DNA from: Nocardioides currus
GTDB taxonomy: Bacteria > Actinomycetota > Actinomycetes > Propionibacteriales > Nocardioidaceae
Reading direction: 5' to 3'
Assembly (NCBI RefSeq): GCF_003057875.1
Contig: NZ_PYXZ01000001.1
Location: 806,001-870,000 of the forward strand
DNA length: 64,000 nucleotides
Shown here: positions 28,812-38,126 of the stretch, piece by piece
How the letters are laid out: each line of letters opens with the position of its first letter
Position numbering within the stretch: position 1 is the stretch's first letter
The notes under the pieces: model-generated
Seen by the model: only the letters and a program-made list of their open reading frames with translations
The model's database searches: none
Told to the model about the DNA's origin: nothing
Program-made: the position numbers and the translations under genes

Positions 28812-31254
28812 TCCGCAGCCCCTCAGGGTCGACGAGCGGCCGGAGTGACACCGTGACCGGCACGCGGACACCGCCCACGTCCACGGCGTACGTCGCTGCG
28901 CGCACCCACTCCGCATCGATGGGCGCGCCACCGGGATCCCAGAGGTAGGCCAGCCCCACGCACGAGCCCAGCGTCGGGCTCCACGCGGCGGAGGTGACCT
29001 GCCCGGCGGGGGCGCCGTCCCGGAGCACGAGCTCCCCGCCCCACAGCATCGGCTCGGGGCTCGCGACGGCGAAGGAGACGAGCTTGCGGAGCGGGCCCCG
29101 GGCGCGGGCCGCCTCGAGCGCCGTACGCCCCAGGAAGTCGACGTCGGTCCGCAGCTTGCAGGCGAACAGCAGCCCGGCGTCGACCGGCGTGTGGTCGGGC
29201 GTCAGCTCGCGCCCGAACGCGCGGTAGCCCTTCTCCAGCCGCAACGACTCGATGGCGTGGTAGCCGCCGTTCATCACCCCGAGGTCCGCCCCGGCGGACA
29301 TCAGGTCCTCGTGGACCCCGACCGCGAGCTCGGTCGGGACGTAGATCTCCCAGCCCAGCTCGCCGACATAGGTGATCCGGGTGGCGCGCACGGTCGCGTG
29401 CCCGAGGTCGATCTCGCGGCTGGTCCCGAACGGGAAGTCCGTCAGCGAGGCCGACGTCAGCCGGGAGAGCAGCTCGCGTGAGCGCGGTCCCATGACGCCG
29501 AGCACGGCGTAGGACGACGTCACGTCGACGACGGTCGCCGCGCAGCCGGCGGGCATCTGTCGCCGCAGGTGGTCCTGGTCGCGCACGGTCGTGGCGGCGC
29601 TGCTGACCAGGAGGTAGTCGGTGGCCGAGAGCCGGGTGACCGTCAGGTCCGACTCGTAGGTGCCACGGGCGTTGAGCAGCCCGGTGTAGACGGTGCGACC
29701 CGGAGCGACGGCGACGTCCGCCGTGCACAGCCACTGCAGCGCACGCTCGGCGTCGGGCCCGGTGACGAGGTACTTCGAGAAGGAGGTCTGGTCGAAGACC
29801 GTGACGCCCGTGCGGGTGCTCGTCACCTCGGCCTCCACCCAGGGCAGCCAGCCCGGCTTGGCCCACGTGTGCGCGACCTCCGGCGAGACCCCGGGCGGGG
29901 CGAAGAAGCTCGGTCGCTCCCAGCCCATCCTCGAGCCGAAGGAGGCGTTCGACGCGGCGAGCCGGTCGTGCAGCGGTGATCGTCGGAACGGCCGCGCGGT
30001 CCGCATCTCGCGGTGGGGCCACGGGATCTCGTAGTGCAGCCCGAGCACCTCGGCGACGCGGGCACGCAGCCACCGGTTGTTGCCGTGGAACCGCGCGAAC
30101 CGGCGGATGTCGACGGCGGTCAGGTCGGAGGTCGGCTCGCCCTCCACGATCCACTCGGCGAGGGCCCGGCCTGCTCCACCGGCCGAGGCGATGCCGACGG
30201 AGTTGAAGCCGGCGCCGACGAAGACGTTCGGCACCTCGGGTGCGCGGCCGAGGATGAACTGGTTGTCGGGCGTGAAGCTCTCGGGGCCGTTGTAGAACGT
30301 GCGGATGCCCGTCTCGCGCAGCGCGGGGATGCGCTCGATCGCGCTCTCCATGAGCACCGAGAAGTGCTCCCAGTCCTCCTCGAGCAGCTGGAACTCGAAC
30401 GGGTGGGGGATCTGGTCCGGCGCCACCCACGGCTTGGCCTCGGGCTCGAAGCCGCCGACGACCAGCCCGCCGACCTCCTCCTTGAAGTACGTCCAGCCGT
30501 CGGGGTCGCGCAGGATCGGCAGGTCGGGGCGTACGCCGCCGAGCTGCTCGGTCACGACGTAGAAGTGCTCGGCGGAGTGCAGGGGGACGGTCACCCCCGC
30601 CATCAGCCCGACCTGCTTGGCCCACTGGCCGGCGCAGTTGACGACCACGTCGGCCTCGACGTCGCCGGCGTCCGTGCGCACCCCCGTCGCGCGGCCGTCC
30701 GTCACGAGCACGTCCAGCACCCGCACCTTCTCGTGGATCCGCGCGCCACCCAGGCGCGCGCCGCGGGCCAGCGCCTGGGTCAGGTCGGTCGGGTTGGCGG
30801 TCCCGTCCCCGGGCAGCCAGATCGCGCCGACGAGGTCGTCGACCTGCATCACCGGCCAGCGCTCGCGCGCCTCGGCCGGGGTGAGCAGCGTGCAGTCGAG
30901 GCCGTAGGCGTCGGCACTCGCCGCCGTACGCCGCAGCTGCGTCATCCGGTCCGCGGTGCGCGCGACGGTGACACCGCCCACCGGCTTCCACCCGGTCGAC
31001 AGTCCGACCTCGGCCTCCAGCGAGGCGTAGAGCTGCGCGGAGTACTGCACCAGCCGCGTGCCGCTCTCCGAGGCGCGCAGCTGGCCGACGAGGCCGGCCG
31101 CGTGCCACGTCGTGCCGGACGACAACCGTCCCTGCTCGAGCAGCAGCACGTCGGTCCAGCCGAGCTTGGTGAGGTGGTAGGCGACGCTGGTGCCGATCAC
31201 GCCGCCACCGACGACGACGACCTGGGCACGGGAGGGGAGGGCGTCAGTCGGCAC
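28801..31254 (-). CDS. FAD-dependent amine oxidoreductase with a GcvT-like folate domain (dimethylglycine/sarcosine dehydrogenase type)
   Basis: 817 residues. N-terminal FAD-binding motif VVVGGGVIGTSVAYHL at 13-28. SSGTTWHAAGLVG near 46-58 holds the histidine that binds FAD covalently in dimethylglycine dehydrogenases. A DAO domain extends to about 400. Aminomethyltransferase (GcvT) N and C domains fill about 430-810, with VTSSYAVLGVMGPRSREL and GYRAFGRELTPDHTP. Such enzymes oxidise an N-methyl amine and pass the one-carbon unit to tetrahydrofolate. GTG start overlaps the end of the kinase gene by 11 bases, with GGAGGAGGTGA just upstream, so the two are coupled. The exact substrate is not known. 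Confidence 0.87.
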   Translation of the reverse strand: MPTDALPSRAQVVVVGGGVIGTSVAYHLTKLGWTDVLLLEQGRLSSGTTWHAAGLVGQLRASESGTRLVQYSAQLYASLEAEVGLSTGWKPVGGVTVARTADRMTQLRRTAASADAYGLDCTLLTPAEARERWPVMQVDDLVGAIWLPGDGTANPTDLTQALARGARLGGARIHEKVRVLDVLVTDGRATGVRTDAGDVEADVVVNCAGQWAKQVGLMAGVTVPLHSAEHFYVVTEQLGGVRPDLPILRDPDGWTYFKEEVGGLVVGGFEPEAKPWVAPDQIPHPFEFQLLEEDWEHFSVLMESAIERIPALRETGIRTFYNGPESFTPDNQFILGRAPEVPNVFVGAGFNSVGIASAGGAGRALAEWIVEGEPTSDLTAVDIRRFARFHGNNRWLRARVAEVLGLHYEIPWPHREMRTARPFRRSPLHDRLAASNASFGSRMGWERPSFFAPPGVSPEVAHTWAKPGWLPWVEAEVTSTRTGVTVFDQTSFSKYLVTGPDAERALQWLCTADVAVAPGRTVYTGLLNARGTYESDLTVTRLSATDYLLVSSAATTVRDQDHLRRQMPAGCAATVVDVTSSYAVLGVMGPRSRELLSRLTSASLTDFPFGTSREIDLGHATVRATRITYVGELGWEIYVPTELAVGVHEDLMSAGADLGVMNGGYHAIESLRLEKGYRAFGRELTPDHTPVDAGLLFACKLRTDVDFLGRTALEAARARGPLRKLVSFAVASPEPMLWGGELVLRDGAPAGQVTSAAWSPTLGSCVGLAYLWDPGGAPIDAEWVRAATYAVDVGGVRVPVTVSLRPLVDPEGLRIKA

Positions 31255-32155
31255 GGGTCACCTCCTCCAGCAGCCGCTCGAAGTCTGGCCCCTCGAACTC
31301 GGCGACGGCGCGGTCGTACTTCTCCAACGCCCACTCCCAGAAGTCGACGTCGATGTCGCTGACGGCGTCCTGGATCGATCCCCACAGCGTCCAGCCGTAC
31401 TTCGACATCAGCCCCCACAGTCGCGCCCGCGCGACCCGGTGTCGCAGCAGGGTGCCGTCGTAGGCGGCCATCAGCTCGTCGAGCTGGTCGAGGGACAGGC
31501 CGGCCTCGCTCCAGACGTTGCCGAGCTCGAAGCACGCGTCGTTGTTGCCGCTGTACTCGTAGTCGATCAGCCAGATCTTCGTGCCGTCGTCGATGAAGTT
31601 GCCCGCGAGCAGGTCGTTGTTGCACGGCACGCTCGGCTCGGGGCGTACGGCGAACGCCGCCCTGATCCGGTCGCGCTGCTCCTCGAAGTCGACGTAGCGC
31701 TCGGGCAGCCGGAAGCCACGCTCGCGCACCGTGGCGAGGTAACGGGCCTGGATCGCGAACATGTCGAAGTCGTTGACGAAGCGCGGCCCCGCGTGGAGCC
31801 GGCGACAGGCGGCGGCGACGCGCGGCAGCTGCGCGCTGTCGCGCAGGTCGTCATCGGTGAAGGTGCGCCCCTCGACGTACCCCACGACCATCAGGCCGGC
31901 CTCGGGCAGGTGGTCGACCACCGGGGCACCGACCCCCGCCTCGGCGGCGGCGAGCGAGTTGAGGTGCTCGACGTCGTGGTCGATCGCCAGCAGCTCGCTG
32001 CCCGGCTGGGCGATGCGCACGACCACCGACCCGCCCGGCAGCGTGACCTTGAGGTTGACGTTGGTCAGCCCGCCCGGCAGCTGCTGCACGTCGTAGGTCC
32101 GACCCCGCAGCCACGGGATCTCGTCGAGCCGAGAGCGGTAAAGGTCTAAGGTCAT
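31244..32155 (-). CDS. Choline/ethanolamine-kinase-like phosphotransferase
   Basis: 303 residues. YDVQQLPGGLTNVNLKV with VVVRIAQPGSELLAIDH forms the nucleotide-binding part; the catalytic region reads PCNNDLLAGNFIDDGTKIWLIDYEYSGNN, a close match to the choline kinase motifs (N-D-L-x-x-x-N-F-I and the D-x-E-x-x-x-N motif). It most likely phosphorylates choline, ethanolamine or a related amino alcohol. The third codon is TTA, a very rare leucine codon in such DNA. First gene of a two-gene operon with the flavoprotein, divergent from the permease. Confidence 0.83.
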   Translation of the reverse strand: MTLDLYRSRLDEIPWLRGRTYDVQQLPGGLTNVNLKVTLPGGSVVVRIAQPGSELLAIDHDVEHLNSLAAAEAGVGAPVVDHLPEAGLMVVGYVEGRTFTDDDLRDSAQLPRVAAACRRLHAGPRFVNDFDMFAIQARYLATVRERGFRLPERYVDFEEQRDRIRAAFAVRPEPSVPCNNDLLAGNFIDDGTKIWLIDYEYSGNNDACFELGNVWSEAGLSLDQLDELMAAYDGTLLRHRVARARLWGLMSKYGWTLWGSIQDAVSDIDVDFWEWALEKYDRAVAEFEGPDFERLLEEVTRAD

Positions 32156-32159
32156 GCCA

Positions 32160-32189
32160 TTGACACCTCTCTGTGACCCGGCCCACACT
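32160..32189 (+). promoter_or_regulatory. Promoter of the permease gene
   Basis: TTGACA and CACACT hexamers with an 18-base spacer in the 70-base divergent gap, followed by a leader with GAGGGAG before the ATG at 32226. The FadR-type regulator coded downstream may act here. Confidence 0.45.
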
Positions 32190-32225
32190 GACGAGATTCA
32201 GGTCATCAGGCAAGAGGGAGATGTC

Positions 32226-33809
32226 ATGAGCGCGACTGACGACAAGCCGATGGACGCGGATGCGAAGCGGCTCGCCGAGATGGGCTACAGCCAGGACCTG
32301 AATCGCAGCTGGTCCGGCTTCTCCAACTTCGCCATCTCCTTCTCGATCATCTCGATCCTGGCGGGCTGCTTCACCAACTTCGGCGCGGGCTGGAACAACG
32401 GTGGCCCGATCTCGATCTCGTGGTCGTGGCCGATCATCAGCGTCTTCATCCTGATCATCGGCTTCACGATGTCGGAGCTCGTCTCGGCCTACCCGACGTC
32501 GGGCGGCATCTACTGGTGGGCCGCCAAGCTCGGCGGCCCGCGCGCCGGCTTCTACACCGGCTGGCTCAACCTCGTGGGTCTCGTCGCCGTCACCGCCGGG
32601 GTGGCGTACGGCTGCGCGACCTTCATCGACCTCACGCTCAGCACCTGGTCGGAGTCGTACGCCGCCGACTACAACCTCACGCGCGTCTTCTTGATCTTCG
32701 TGGTCGTCCTGGCGATCGCCTCGCTGCTCAACATCTTCAGCAGCCACCTGATGGCGATCATGAACAACGTGTCGGTGTGGTGGCACGTCGCCGGCGCGGC
32801 GGCCATCGTGCTGATCCTGCTGATCGTCCCCGACACCCACCAGAGCTTCAGCTACGTGTTCACCGAGCGGATCAACAACTCGGGCTACTCCGACGGCAGC
32901 ACGTCGAGCTTCGTCTTCCTCTTCGCCGTCATCCCGTTCGGCTTCCTGCTGACGCAGTACACGATCACCGGCTTCGACGCCTGCGCCCACCTGAGCGAGG
33001 AGACGGTCGGCGCCTCGACCGGCGCCGCGAAGGGGATCTGGCAGTCGATCCTCTACTCCGCGATCGGCGGCTACATCCTCCTGCTGTGCGTGGTCTTCGC
33101 GGTCCCCAACGGTGCCGACGGCAACCCCGACAACTCGCTGGGCGCCGGCGGCGTGGCCCCGATCTTCAACGCCGCCCTCGGCTCCAACTGGGCCGGCTTC
33201 GTGCTGTTCATCTCGTCGGCCGGCCAGCTCTTCTGCGCGGTCTCCTGCATGACGTCGGCCTCCCGCATGACCTACGCCTTCAGCCGCGACCGCGCGGTGC
33301 CGGGATCGAAGCACTGGTCCCAGCTGACGGCCAGCAAGGTGCCGGCCAAGGCCGTGCTGTTCGTGGCCGTGTGCGCCGCGATCGTCACCCTGCCGGCCCT
33401 GGTCGAGGTCAACATCGGCACCGAGGAGGCGCCGATCATCTCGCCGATCGCGTTCTTCGCCGTCACCTCGATCGCGGTCGCCGGGCTCTACCTCTCCTTC
33501 GCCATCCCGATCTGGCTGCGCTGGAAGCACGGCGAGAACTTCGAGGTGGGCGAGTGGAACAACGGCGCGAAGTACAAGTGGATGAACCCGCTCGCGGTCG
33601 CCGAGATCGTCATCGTCGTCCTCTTCCTGATGTGGCCGGCCTACATCGGCGGGCTGCCGGGCAGCGACCTGTTCGAGTGGAAGTTCGTGAACTACTCGCC
33701 GATCGTCACGCTCGGTGTCCTGATCGGCATCACGATCTGGTGGGAGGTCTCGGCCAAGAAGTGGTTCAAGGGACCGATCCGCACGATCGACCCGGCCGAG
33801 ATCCCCTGA
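32226..33809 (+). CDS. APC-family amino acid/amine permease
   Basis: 527 residues, about 12 membrane segments. The start LAEMGYSQDLNRSWSGFSNFAISFSIISILAG and the later SELVSAYPTSGGIYWWAAKLGGPRAGFYTGW, FDACAHLSEET and SRMTYAFSRDRAVPGS motifs define the GABA/choline/ethanolamine-type branch of the APC superfamily (relatives of yeast Uga4/Hnm1 and plant BAT1). It probably imports the amine used by the gene cluster. ATG at 32226 is chosen for its AGGGAG site. Confidence 0.87.
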   Translation: MSATDDKPMDADAKRLAEMGYSQDLNRSWSGFSNFAISFSIISILAGCFTNFGAGWNNGGPISISWSWPIISVFILIIGFTMSELVSAYPTSGGIYWWAAKLGGPRAGFYTGWLNLVGLVAVTAGVAYGCATFIDLTLSTWSESYAADYNLTRVFLIFVVVLAIASLLNIFSSHLMAIMNNVSVWWHVAGAAAIVLILLIVPDTHQSFSYVFTERINNSGYSDGSTSSFVFLFAVIPFGFLLTQYTITGFDACAHLSEETVGASTGAAKGIWQSILYSAIGGYILLLCVVFAVPNGADGNPDNSLGAGGVAPIFNAALGSNWAGFVLFISSAGQLFCAVSCMTSASRMTYAFSRDRAVPGSKHWSQLTASKVPAKAVLFVAVCAAIVTLPALVEVNIGTEEAPIISPIAFFAVTSIAVAGLYLSFAIPIWLRWKHGENFEVGEWNNGAKYKWMNPLAVAEIVIVVLFLMWPAYIGGLPGSDLFEWKFVNYSPIVTLGVLIGITIWWEVSAKKWFKGPIRTIDPAEIP

Positions 33810-33844
33810 GCGTCCCTCACCTCCGCCCTGACATCCTCGCCGAC

Positions 33845-34579
33845 ATGAACGCCGCTCGGGCAGCCGACCACCTCGGCGACGTCGTCCTCCGTCCGGTGCG
33901 TGGCCACCACGCCTTCGAGGGCTGCGTCGAGCAGCTGGCGACGGCGATCCGGCTGGGGGTCTACCCCCACGGAGCGCCGTTGCCGACCGAGCGCGACCTC
34001 GCCGAGCGGATGGGCGTCTCGCGGGCCACCCTGCGCGAGGCGATCGCGGCGCTCCGGATGGCCGACATGGTCGAGACCAAGCGCGGCCGCGGCGGCGGCA
34101 CGGTGGTGTCCTTCCGCCCCGAGGCGCCCTCGACGGACGGCTCGCCCGGCCTCGCCGGCCGCACCGAGCACCTGCTCGACTCGCTGACCTTCCGCCGCGT
34201 CGTGGAGCCGGGCGCCTGCCACATCGCGGCGAGCCGGACCCTGAGCGCCGCCGAGAAGATGGTGCTCACCACCGCGCTCACCGAGGTCGACCAGGCCCCC
34301 GACGAGGCCGCGCACCGCCAGGCCGACTCGCGGCTGCACCTCGCCATCGCCTCGGTGACGGGCTCCCCCATGACCATCGCCTCGGTCACCGAGGTGCAGG
34401 CGTGCCTGCACGACCTGCTCCAGGCGATCCCGGTGCTGCAGGTCAACATCGAGCACTCGACGCGCCAGCACCGGGCGATCATCCAGGCCATCCTCGGCGG
34501 CGAGCCCACCCGGGCGCGCCGGGCCATGGAACAGCACTGCGACGACACCGCCGCGCTCCTGCGCGGCCTGCTGGGATAG
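33845..34579 (+). CDS. GntR/FadR-family transcriptional regulator
   Basis: 244 residues. N-terminal winged helix-turn-helix at about 20-90 (LPTERDLAERMGVSRATLREAI, VETKRGRGGGTVV) and a C-terminal helical FCD domain at about 110-240 with conserved Asp/His positions in QADSRLHLAIASVTGSP and EHSTRQHRAIIQAIL that usually bind a metal and carboxylate ligand. Likely local repressor of the surrounding amine-catabolic genes. Seven bases separate it from the ligase gene. Confidence 0.88.
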   Translation: MNAARAADHLGDVVLRPVRGHHAFEGCVEQLATAIRLGVYPHGAPLPTERDLAERMGVSRATLREAIAALRMADMVETKRGRGGGTVVSFRPEAPSTDGSPGLAGRTEHLLDSLTFRRVVEPGACHIAASRTLSAAEKMVLTTALTEVDQAPDEAAHRQADSRLHLAIASVTGSPMTIASVTEVQACLHDLLQAIPVLQVNIEHSTRQHRAIIQAILGGEPTRARRAMEQHCDDTAALLRGLLG

Positions 34580-34586
34580 GACGCAC

Positions 34587-35945
34587 ATGACCCGCAACGA
34601 CAGGCACCTCGACGTCGACGAGCTGACGGCCCGGATCCGGGCCGGTGAGATCGACACGGTGGTCGTCGCCTTCACCGACATGCAGGGACGCCTCCAGGGC
34701 AAGCGGCTGCACGGGCACTACTTCGTCGACGTCGTCCTCGGCCACGGCACCGAGGGCTGCAACTACCTGCTCGGTGTCGACATCGACATGAACACGGTCG
34801 GCGGCTACGCGATCACCTCGTGGGAGCGGGGGTACGGCGACATGGAGTTCGTCCTCGACCTCGACACGATCCGCGTCCTCACGCACCTGCCGGCCACCGC
34901 GATGGTGCAGTGCGACCTCGTCTGGCCCGACCACAGTCCCGTGGTGCAGTCGCCGCGGAGCATCCTCAAGGCGCAGCAGCAGCGCGCCGCCGACCTCGGC
35001 TACGACGCGGTCGCCGGCACCGAGCTGGAGTTCATCGCCTTCGAGGACACCTACGAGGAGGCGCACGACGCCGCCTACCGCGGCCTCACCCCGGTCAACC
35101 AGTACAACGTCGACTACTCCATCGTCGGCACCACCCGGGTCGAGCCGCTGCTGCGCGACATCCGCAACACCATGTACGCCGCCGGGCTCGACGTCGAGGG
35201 CGCGAAGGGCGAGTGCAACCTGGGCCAGCACGAGATCGGCTTCCTGTACGCCGACGTGCTGGTCACCGCCGACAACCACGCCGTCTACAAGACCGTCGCC
35301 AAGGAGATCGCCGCCCAGCACGGCAAGTCGCTGACCTTCATGGCGAAGTTCAACGAGCGCGAGGGCAGCTCGTGCCACATCCACCTCTCGCTGCGCGGGC
35401 GGGACGGCGACATCGTGTTCTGGGAGGACGAGAAGCGCTCACCGCTCTACGACAGCTTCGTCGCGGGGGTGCTCGCGACGATGGCCGACTTCACGCTGCT
35501 CTACGCCCCCAACATCAACTCCTACAAGCGGTTCGCCGACGGCTCGTTCGCGCCGACGGCGATCGCCTGGGGCGAGGACAACCGCACCTGCGCCGTACGC
35601 CTCGTGGGCCGCGGAGCGGGCGCCCGGATGGAGAACCGGGTGCCGGGCGGCGACGTCAACCCCTACCTCGCGATCGCCGCGATGATGGCCGGCGGCCTGC
35701 ACGGGATCGAGGAGGGCCTCGAGCTCGAGCCACCGCTGGAGGGCAACGCCTACACGTCCGGTCGCCCGCGCGTGCCCGCCACGCTGCGGGACGCGCGCGA
35801 CGCCTTCCATGCCTCTGGGATCGCCCGGAAGGCCTTCGGGGACGATGTCGTCGACCACTACACGAACATGGCCGACGTCGAGCTCGCGGCCTTCGGTGCC
35901 GCCGTCACCGACTGGGAGCTCCGGCGAAGCTTCGAACGGATGTGA
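34587..35945 (+). CDS. Glutamine-synthetase-family gamma-glutamyl amine ligase
   Basis: 452 residues. The N-terminal beta-grasp domain (VVVAFTDMQGRLQGKRLHG) and the C-terminal catalytic domain (GTELEFIAFEDTY, EGAKGECNLGQHEIGF, EREGSSCHIHLSL, PNINSYKRFADGSFAPTA, VRLVGRGAGARMENRVPGGD) are those of GS-like ligases such as PuuA and the Streptomyces GlnA3/GlnA4. The context (permease, aldehyde dehydrogenase, hydrolase) argues for gamma-glutamylation of an amine and against ammonia assimilation. In Streptomyces coelicolor GlnA4 is described as gamma-glutamylethanolamide synthetase, a good model. Confidence 0.88.
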   Translation: MTRNDRHLDVDELTARIRAGEIDTVVVAFTDMQGRLQGKRLHGHYFVDVVLGHGTEGCNYLLGVDIDMNTVGGYAITSWERGYGDMEFVLDLDTIRVLTHLPATAMVQCDLVWPDHSPVVQSPRSILKAQQQRAADLGYDAVAGTELEFIAFEDTYEEAHDAAYRGLTPVNQYNVDYSIVGTTRVEPLLRDIRNTMYAAGLDVEGAKGECNLGQHEIGFLYADVLVTADNHAVYKTVAKEIAAQHGKSLTFMAKFNEREGSSCHIHLSLRGRDGDIVFWEDEKRSPLYDSFVAGVLATMADFTLLYAPNINSYKRFADGSFAPTAIAWGEDNRTCAVRLVGRGAGARMENRVPGGDVNPYLAIAAMMAGGLHGIEEGLELEPPLEGNAYTSGRPRVPATLRDARDAFHASGIARKAFGDDVVDHYTNMADVELAAFGAAVTDWELRRSFERM

Positions 35946-35946
35946 C

Positions 35947-37317
35947 ATGACGACCTACGAAGTCATCAACCCGAGCACCGGGCAGCCGGTGGCCGAGGTC
36001 GCGCTGGCCTCCGTCGAGGAGACCGACGCCCTCATCGAGCGCGCGCACGAGGCGTTCCCCGCCTGGCGGGACGTGCCCCCGGGCGAGCGCGCGCGGCTGC
36101 TCCGCTCGTTCGCCGCGGTCGTCGACGCCCACATCGACGAGCTGGCCCAGCTCGAGGTGCGCAACGCGGGGCACACCCTCGGCAACGCGCGGTGGGAGGC
36201 GGGCAACGTCCGCGACGTCCTCAACTACTACTCCGCCGCCCCGGAGCGGCTGTTCGGCCGCCAGATCCCGGTGCCGGGTGGCATCGACGTGACCATCCAC
36301 GAGCCCCTCGGCGTCGTCGGGATCATCGTGCCCTGGAACTTCCCGATGCCGATCGCCGGCTGGGGCTTCGGCCCCGCGCTGGCCGCCGGCAACACCGTCG
36401 TGCTGAAGCCGGCCGAGCTCACGCCGATGACGGCGATCCGGCTCGGCGAGCTCGCGCTGGAGGCCGGCCTGCCCGAGGGCGTGCTGACGGTCATCCCCGG
36501 CAAGGGCTCGGTCGTGGGCGAGCGCTTCGTCACCCACCCGTTGGTGCGCAAGGTCTGCTTCACCGGCTCGACCGAGGTCGGCAAGCAGATCATGCGCGGG
36601 TGCGCCGACCAGGTGAAGCGCGTGACCCTCGAGCTGGGCGGCAAGAGCGCCAACATCGTCTTCGCCGACGCCGACGTCGCGAGGGCGGCCGCGCTCGCGC
36701 CGTACGCCGTCTTCGACAACGCCGGCCAGGACTGCTGCGCGCGCTCGCGGATCCTGGTGCAGCGATCGGCGTACGACGAGTTCCTCGGCCGCCTCGAGAC
36801 CGCCGTCAGGGCGATGAAGGTGATCGACCCGGCCGACCCGGCGAGCGAGATGGGACCGCTGGTCTCGGCGAGGCAGAAGGAGGTCGTCACCGGCTACCTG
36901 TCCGGCGTCGAGACCGCCTTCACCGGCACGACGCCCGACTCGGACGATCAGGCAGGCGGCTTCTGGGTGCCCCCGACGGTCGTGCTGGCCGACGACCCGG
37001 CGATGCCGATCTGGCGCGAGGAGGTCTTCGGACCGGTCGTCGCGGTGATGCCCTTCGACGACGAGGAGGACGCGATCCGGCTGGCCAACGACACCGAGTA
37101 CGGTCTGTCCGGCTCGATCTTCACCCGCGACGTCGGCCGCGCCCTGCGCGTGGCTCGCGGCGTGGAGGCGGGCAACCTCAGCGTCAACTCCCACTCCTCG
37201 GTGCGCTACTGGACCCCGTTCGGCGGCTACAAGCAGTCCGGCCTCGGCCGCGAGCTCGGCCCCGACGCGCCCCAGGCGTTTACCGAGGAGAAGAACGTCT
37301 TCATCGCGCAGGACTGA
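35947..37317 (+). CDS. NAD(P)-dependent aldehyde dehydrogenase
   Basis: 456 residues. PWNFPMPIAGWGFGPALAAGNTVVLKPAELTP gives the cofactor site, FTGSTEVGKQIM the Rossmann turn, LELGGKSANIVF the general-base glutamate, and GQDCCARSR the catalytic cysteine (C263). EEVFGPVVAVMPF is also typical. It probably oxidises a gamma-glutamyl amino aldehyde to the acid, as PuuC does. The start lies one base after the ligase stop, so the genes are co-translated. Confidence 0.92.
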   Translation: MTTYEVINPSTGQPVAEVALASVEETDALIERAHEAFPAWRDVPPGERARLLRSFAAVVDAHIDELAQLEVRNAGHTLGNARWEAGNVRDVLNYYSAAPERLFGRQIPVPGGIDVTIHEPLGVVGIIVPWNFPMPIAGWGFGPALAAGNTVVLKPAELTPMTAIRLGELALEAGLPEGVLTVIPGKGSVVGERFVTHPLVRKVCFTGSTEVGKQIMRGCADQVKRVTLELGGKSANIVFADADVARAAALAPYAVFDNAGQDCCARSRILVQRSAYDEFLGRLETAVRAMKVIDPADPASEMGPLVSARQKEVVTGYLSGVETAFTGTTPDSDDQAGGFWVPPTVVLADDPAMPIWREEVFGPVVAVMPFDDEEDAIRLANDTEYGLSGSIFTRDVGRALRVARGVEAGNLSVNSHSSVRYWTPFGGYKQSGLGRELGPDAPQAFTEEKNVFIAQD

Positions 37318-37343
37318 CCCGCGCACTTCAGGAAGGAACCACC

Positions 37344-38126
37344 ATGGCCGGACGTCTCGAAGGCAAGGTCGCCGTCATCACCGGGGGATGCTCCGGCATC
37401 GGTCTGGCGACCGTGCGCCGCTTCCTCGAGGAGGGCGCGAAGGTGGTGATCGGTGACCTCGACGACGCGCGCGGCGCCGAGCTCGCCGACGAGCTCTCCA
37501 GAGAAGGCGGCTCAGTCACGTACGTCCACGTCGACGTCACGAGCAAGGACGAGGTCGACGCGCTCTTCACGACGGCCAAGGACACCTACGGCTCGGTCGA
37601 CATCGCCTTCAACAACGCCGGCATCAGCCCGCCCGAGGACGACTCGATCCTCACCACCGAGCTCGATGCGTGGCGCAAGGTGCAGGAGGTCAACCTCACC
37701 AGCGTCTACCTCTGCTGCAAGGCTGCCCTGCCCTACATGATCGAGCAGGGCAAGGGCTCGATCATCAACACCGCCTCCTTCGTCGCGGTGATGGGCGCCG
37801 CCACCTCGCAGATCTCCTACTCCGCCTCCAAGGGCGGCGTGCTGTCGATGACCCGCGAGCTCGGGGTGCAGTTCGCCCGCGAGGGCGTGCGGGTCAACGC
37901 CCTGTGCCCCGGCCCGGTCAACACCCCGCTGCTGCAGGAGCTGTTCGCCAAGGACGCCGAGCGCGCCGCCCGCCGGCTCGTGCACGTCCCGATGGGCCGC
38001 TTCGGTGAGCCCGAGGAGATGGCCAACGCCGTGCTCTTCCTCGCCTCCGACGAGTCGTCCTTCATGACCGCCTCGACGTTCCTCGTCGACGGCGGCATCT
38101 CGGGCGCGTACGTGACCCCCCTGTGA
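37344..38126 (+). CDS. Short-chain dehydrogenase/reductase
   Basis: 260 residues, a classical SDR. VITGGCSGIGLATV is the NAD(P)-binding T-G-x3-G-I-G, NNAGISPPED follows, and the catalytic ISYSASKGG gives Y-x3-K; serine upstream. GDLDDARG after strand 2 has the Asp that favours NAD(H). In this operon it could oxidise the alcohol of a gamma-glutamyl amino alcohol to the aldehyde. GGAAGGAA site before the ATG. Confidence 0.9.
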   Translation: MAGRLEGKVAVITGGCSGIGLATVRRFLEEGAKVVIGDLDDARGAELADELSREGGSVTYVHVDVTSKDEVDALFTTAKDTYGSVDIAFNNAGISPPEDDSILTTELDAWRKVQEVNLTSVYLCCKAALPYMIEQGKGSIINTASFVAVMGAATSQISYSASKGGVLSMTRELGVQFAREGVRVNALCPGPVNTPLLQELFAKDAERAARRLVHVPMGRFGEPEEMANAVLFLASDESSFMTASTFLVDGGISGAYVTPL

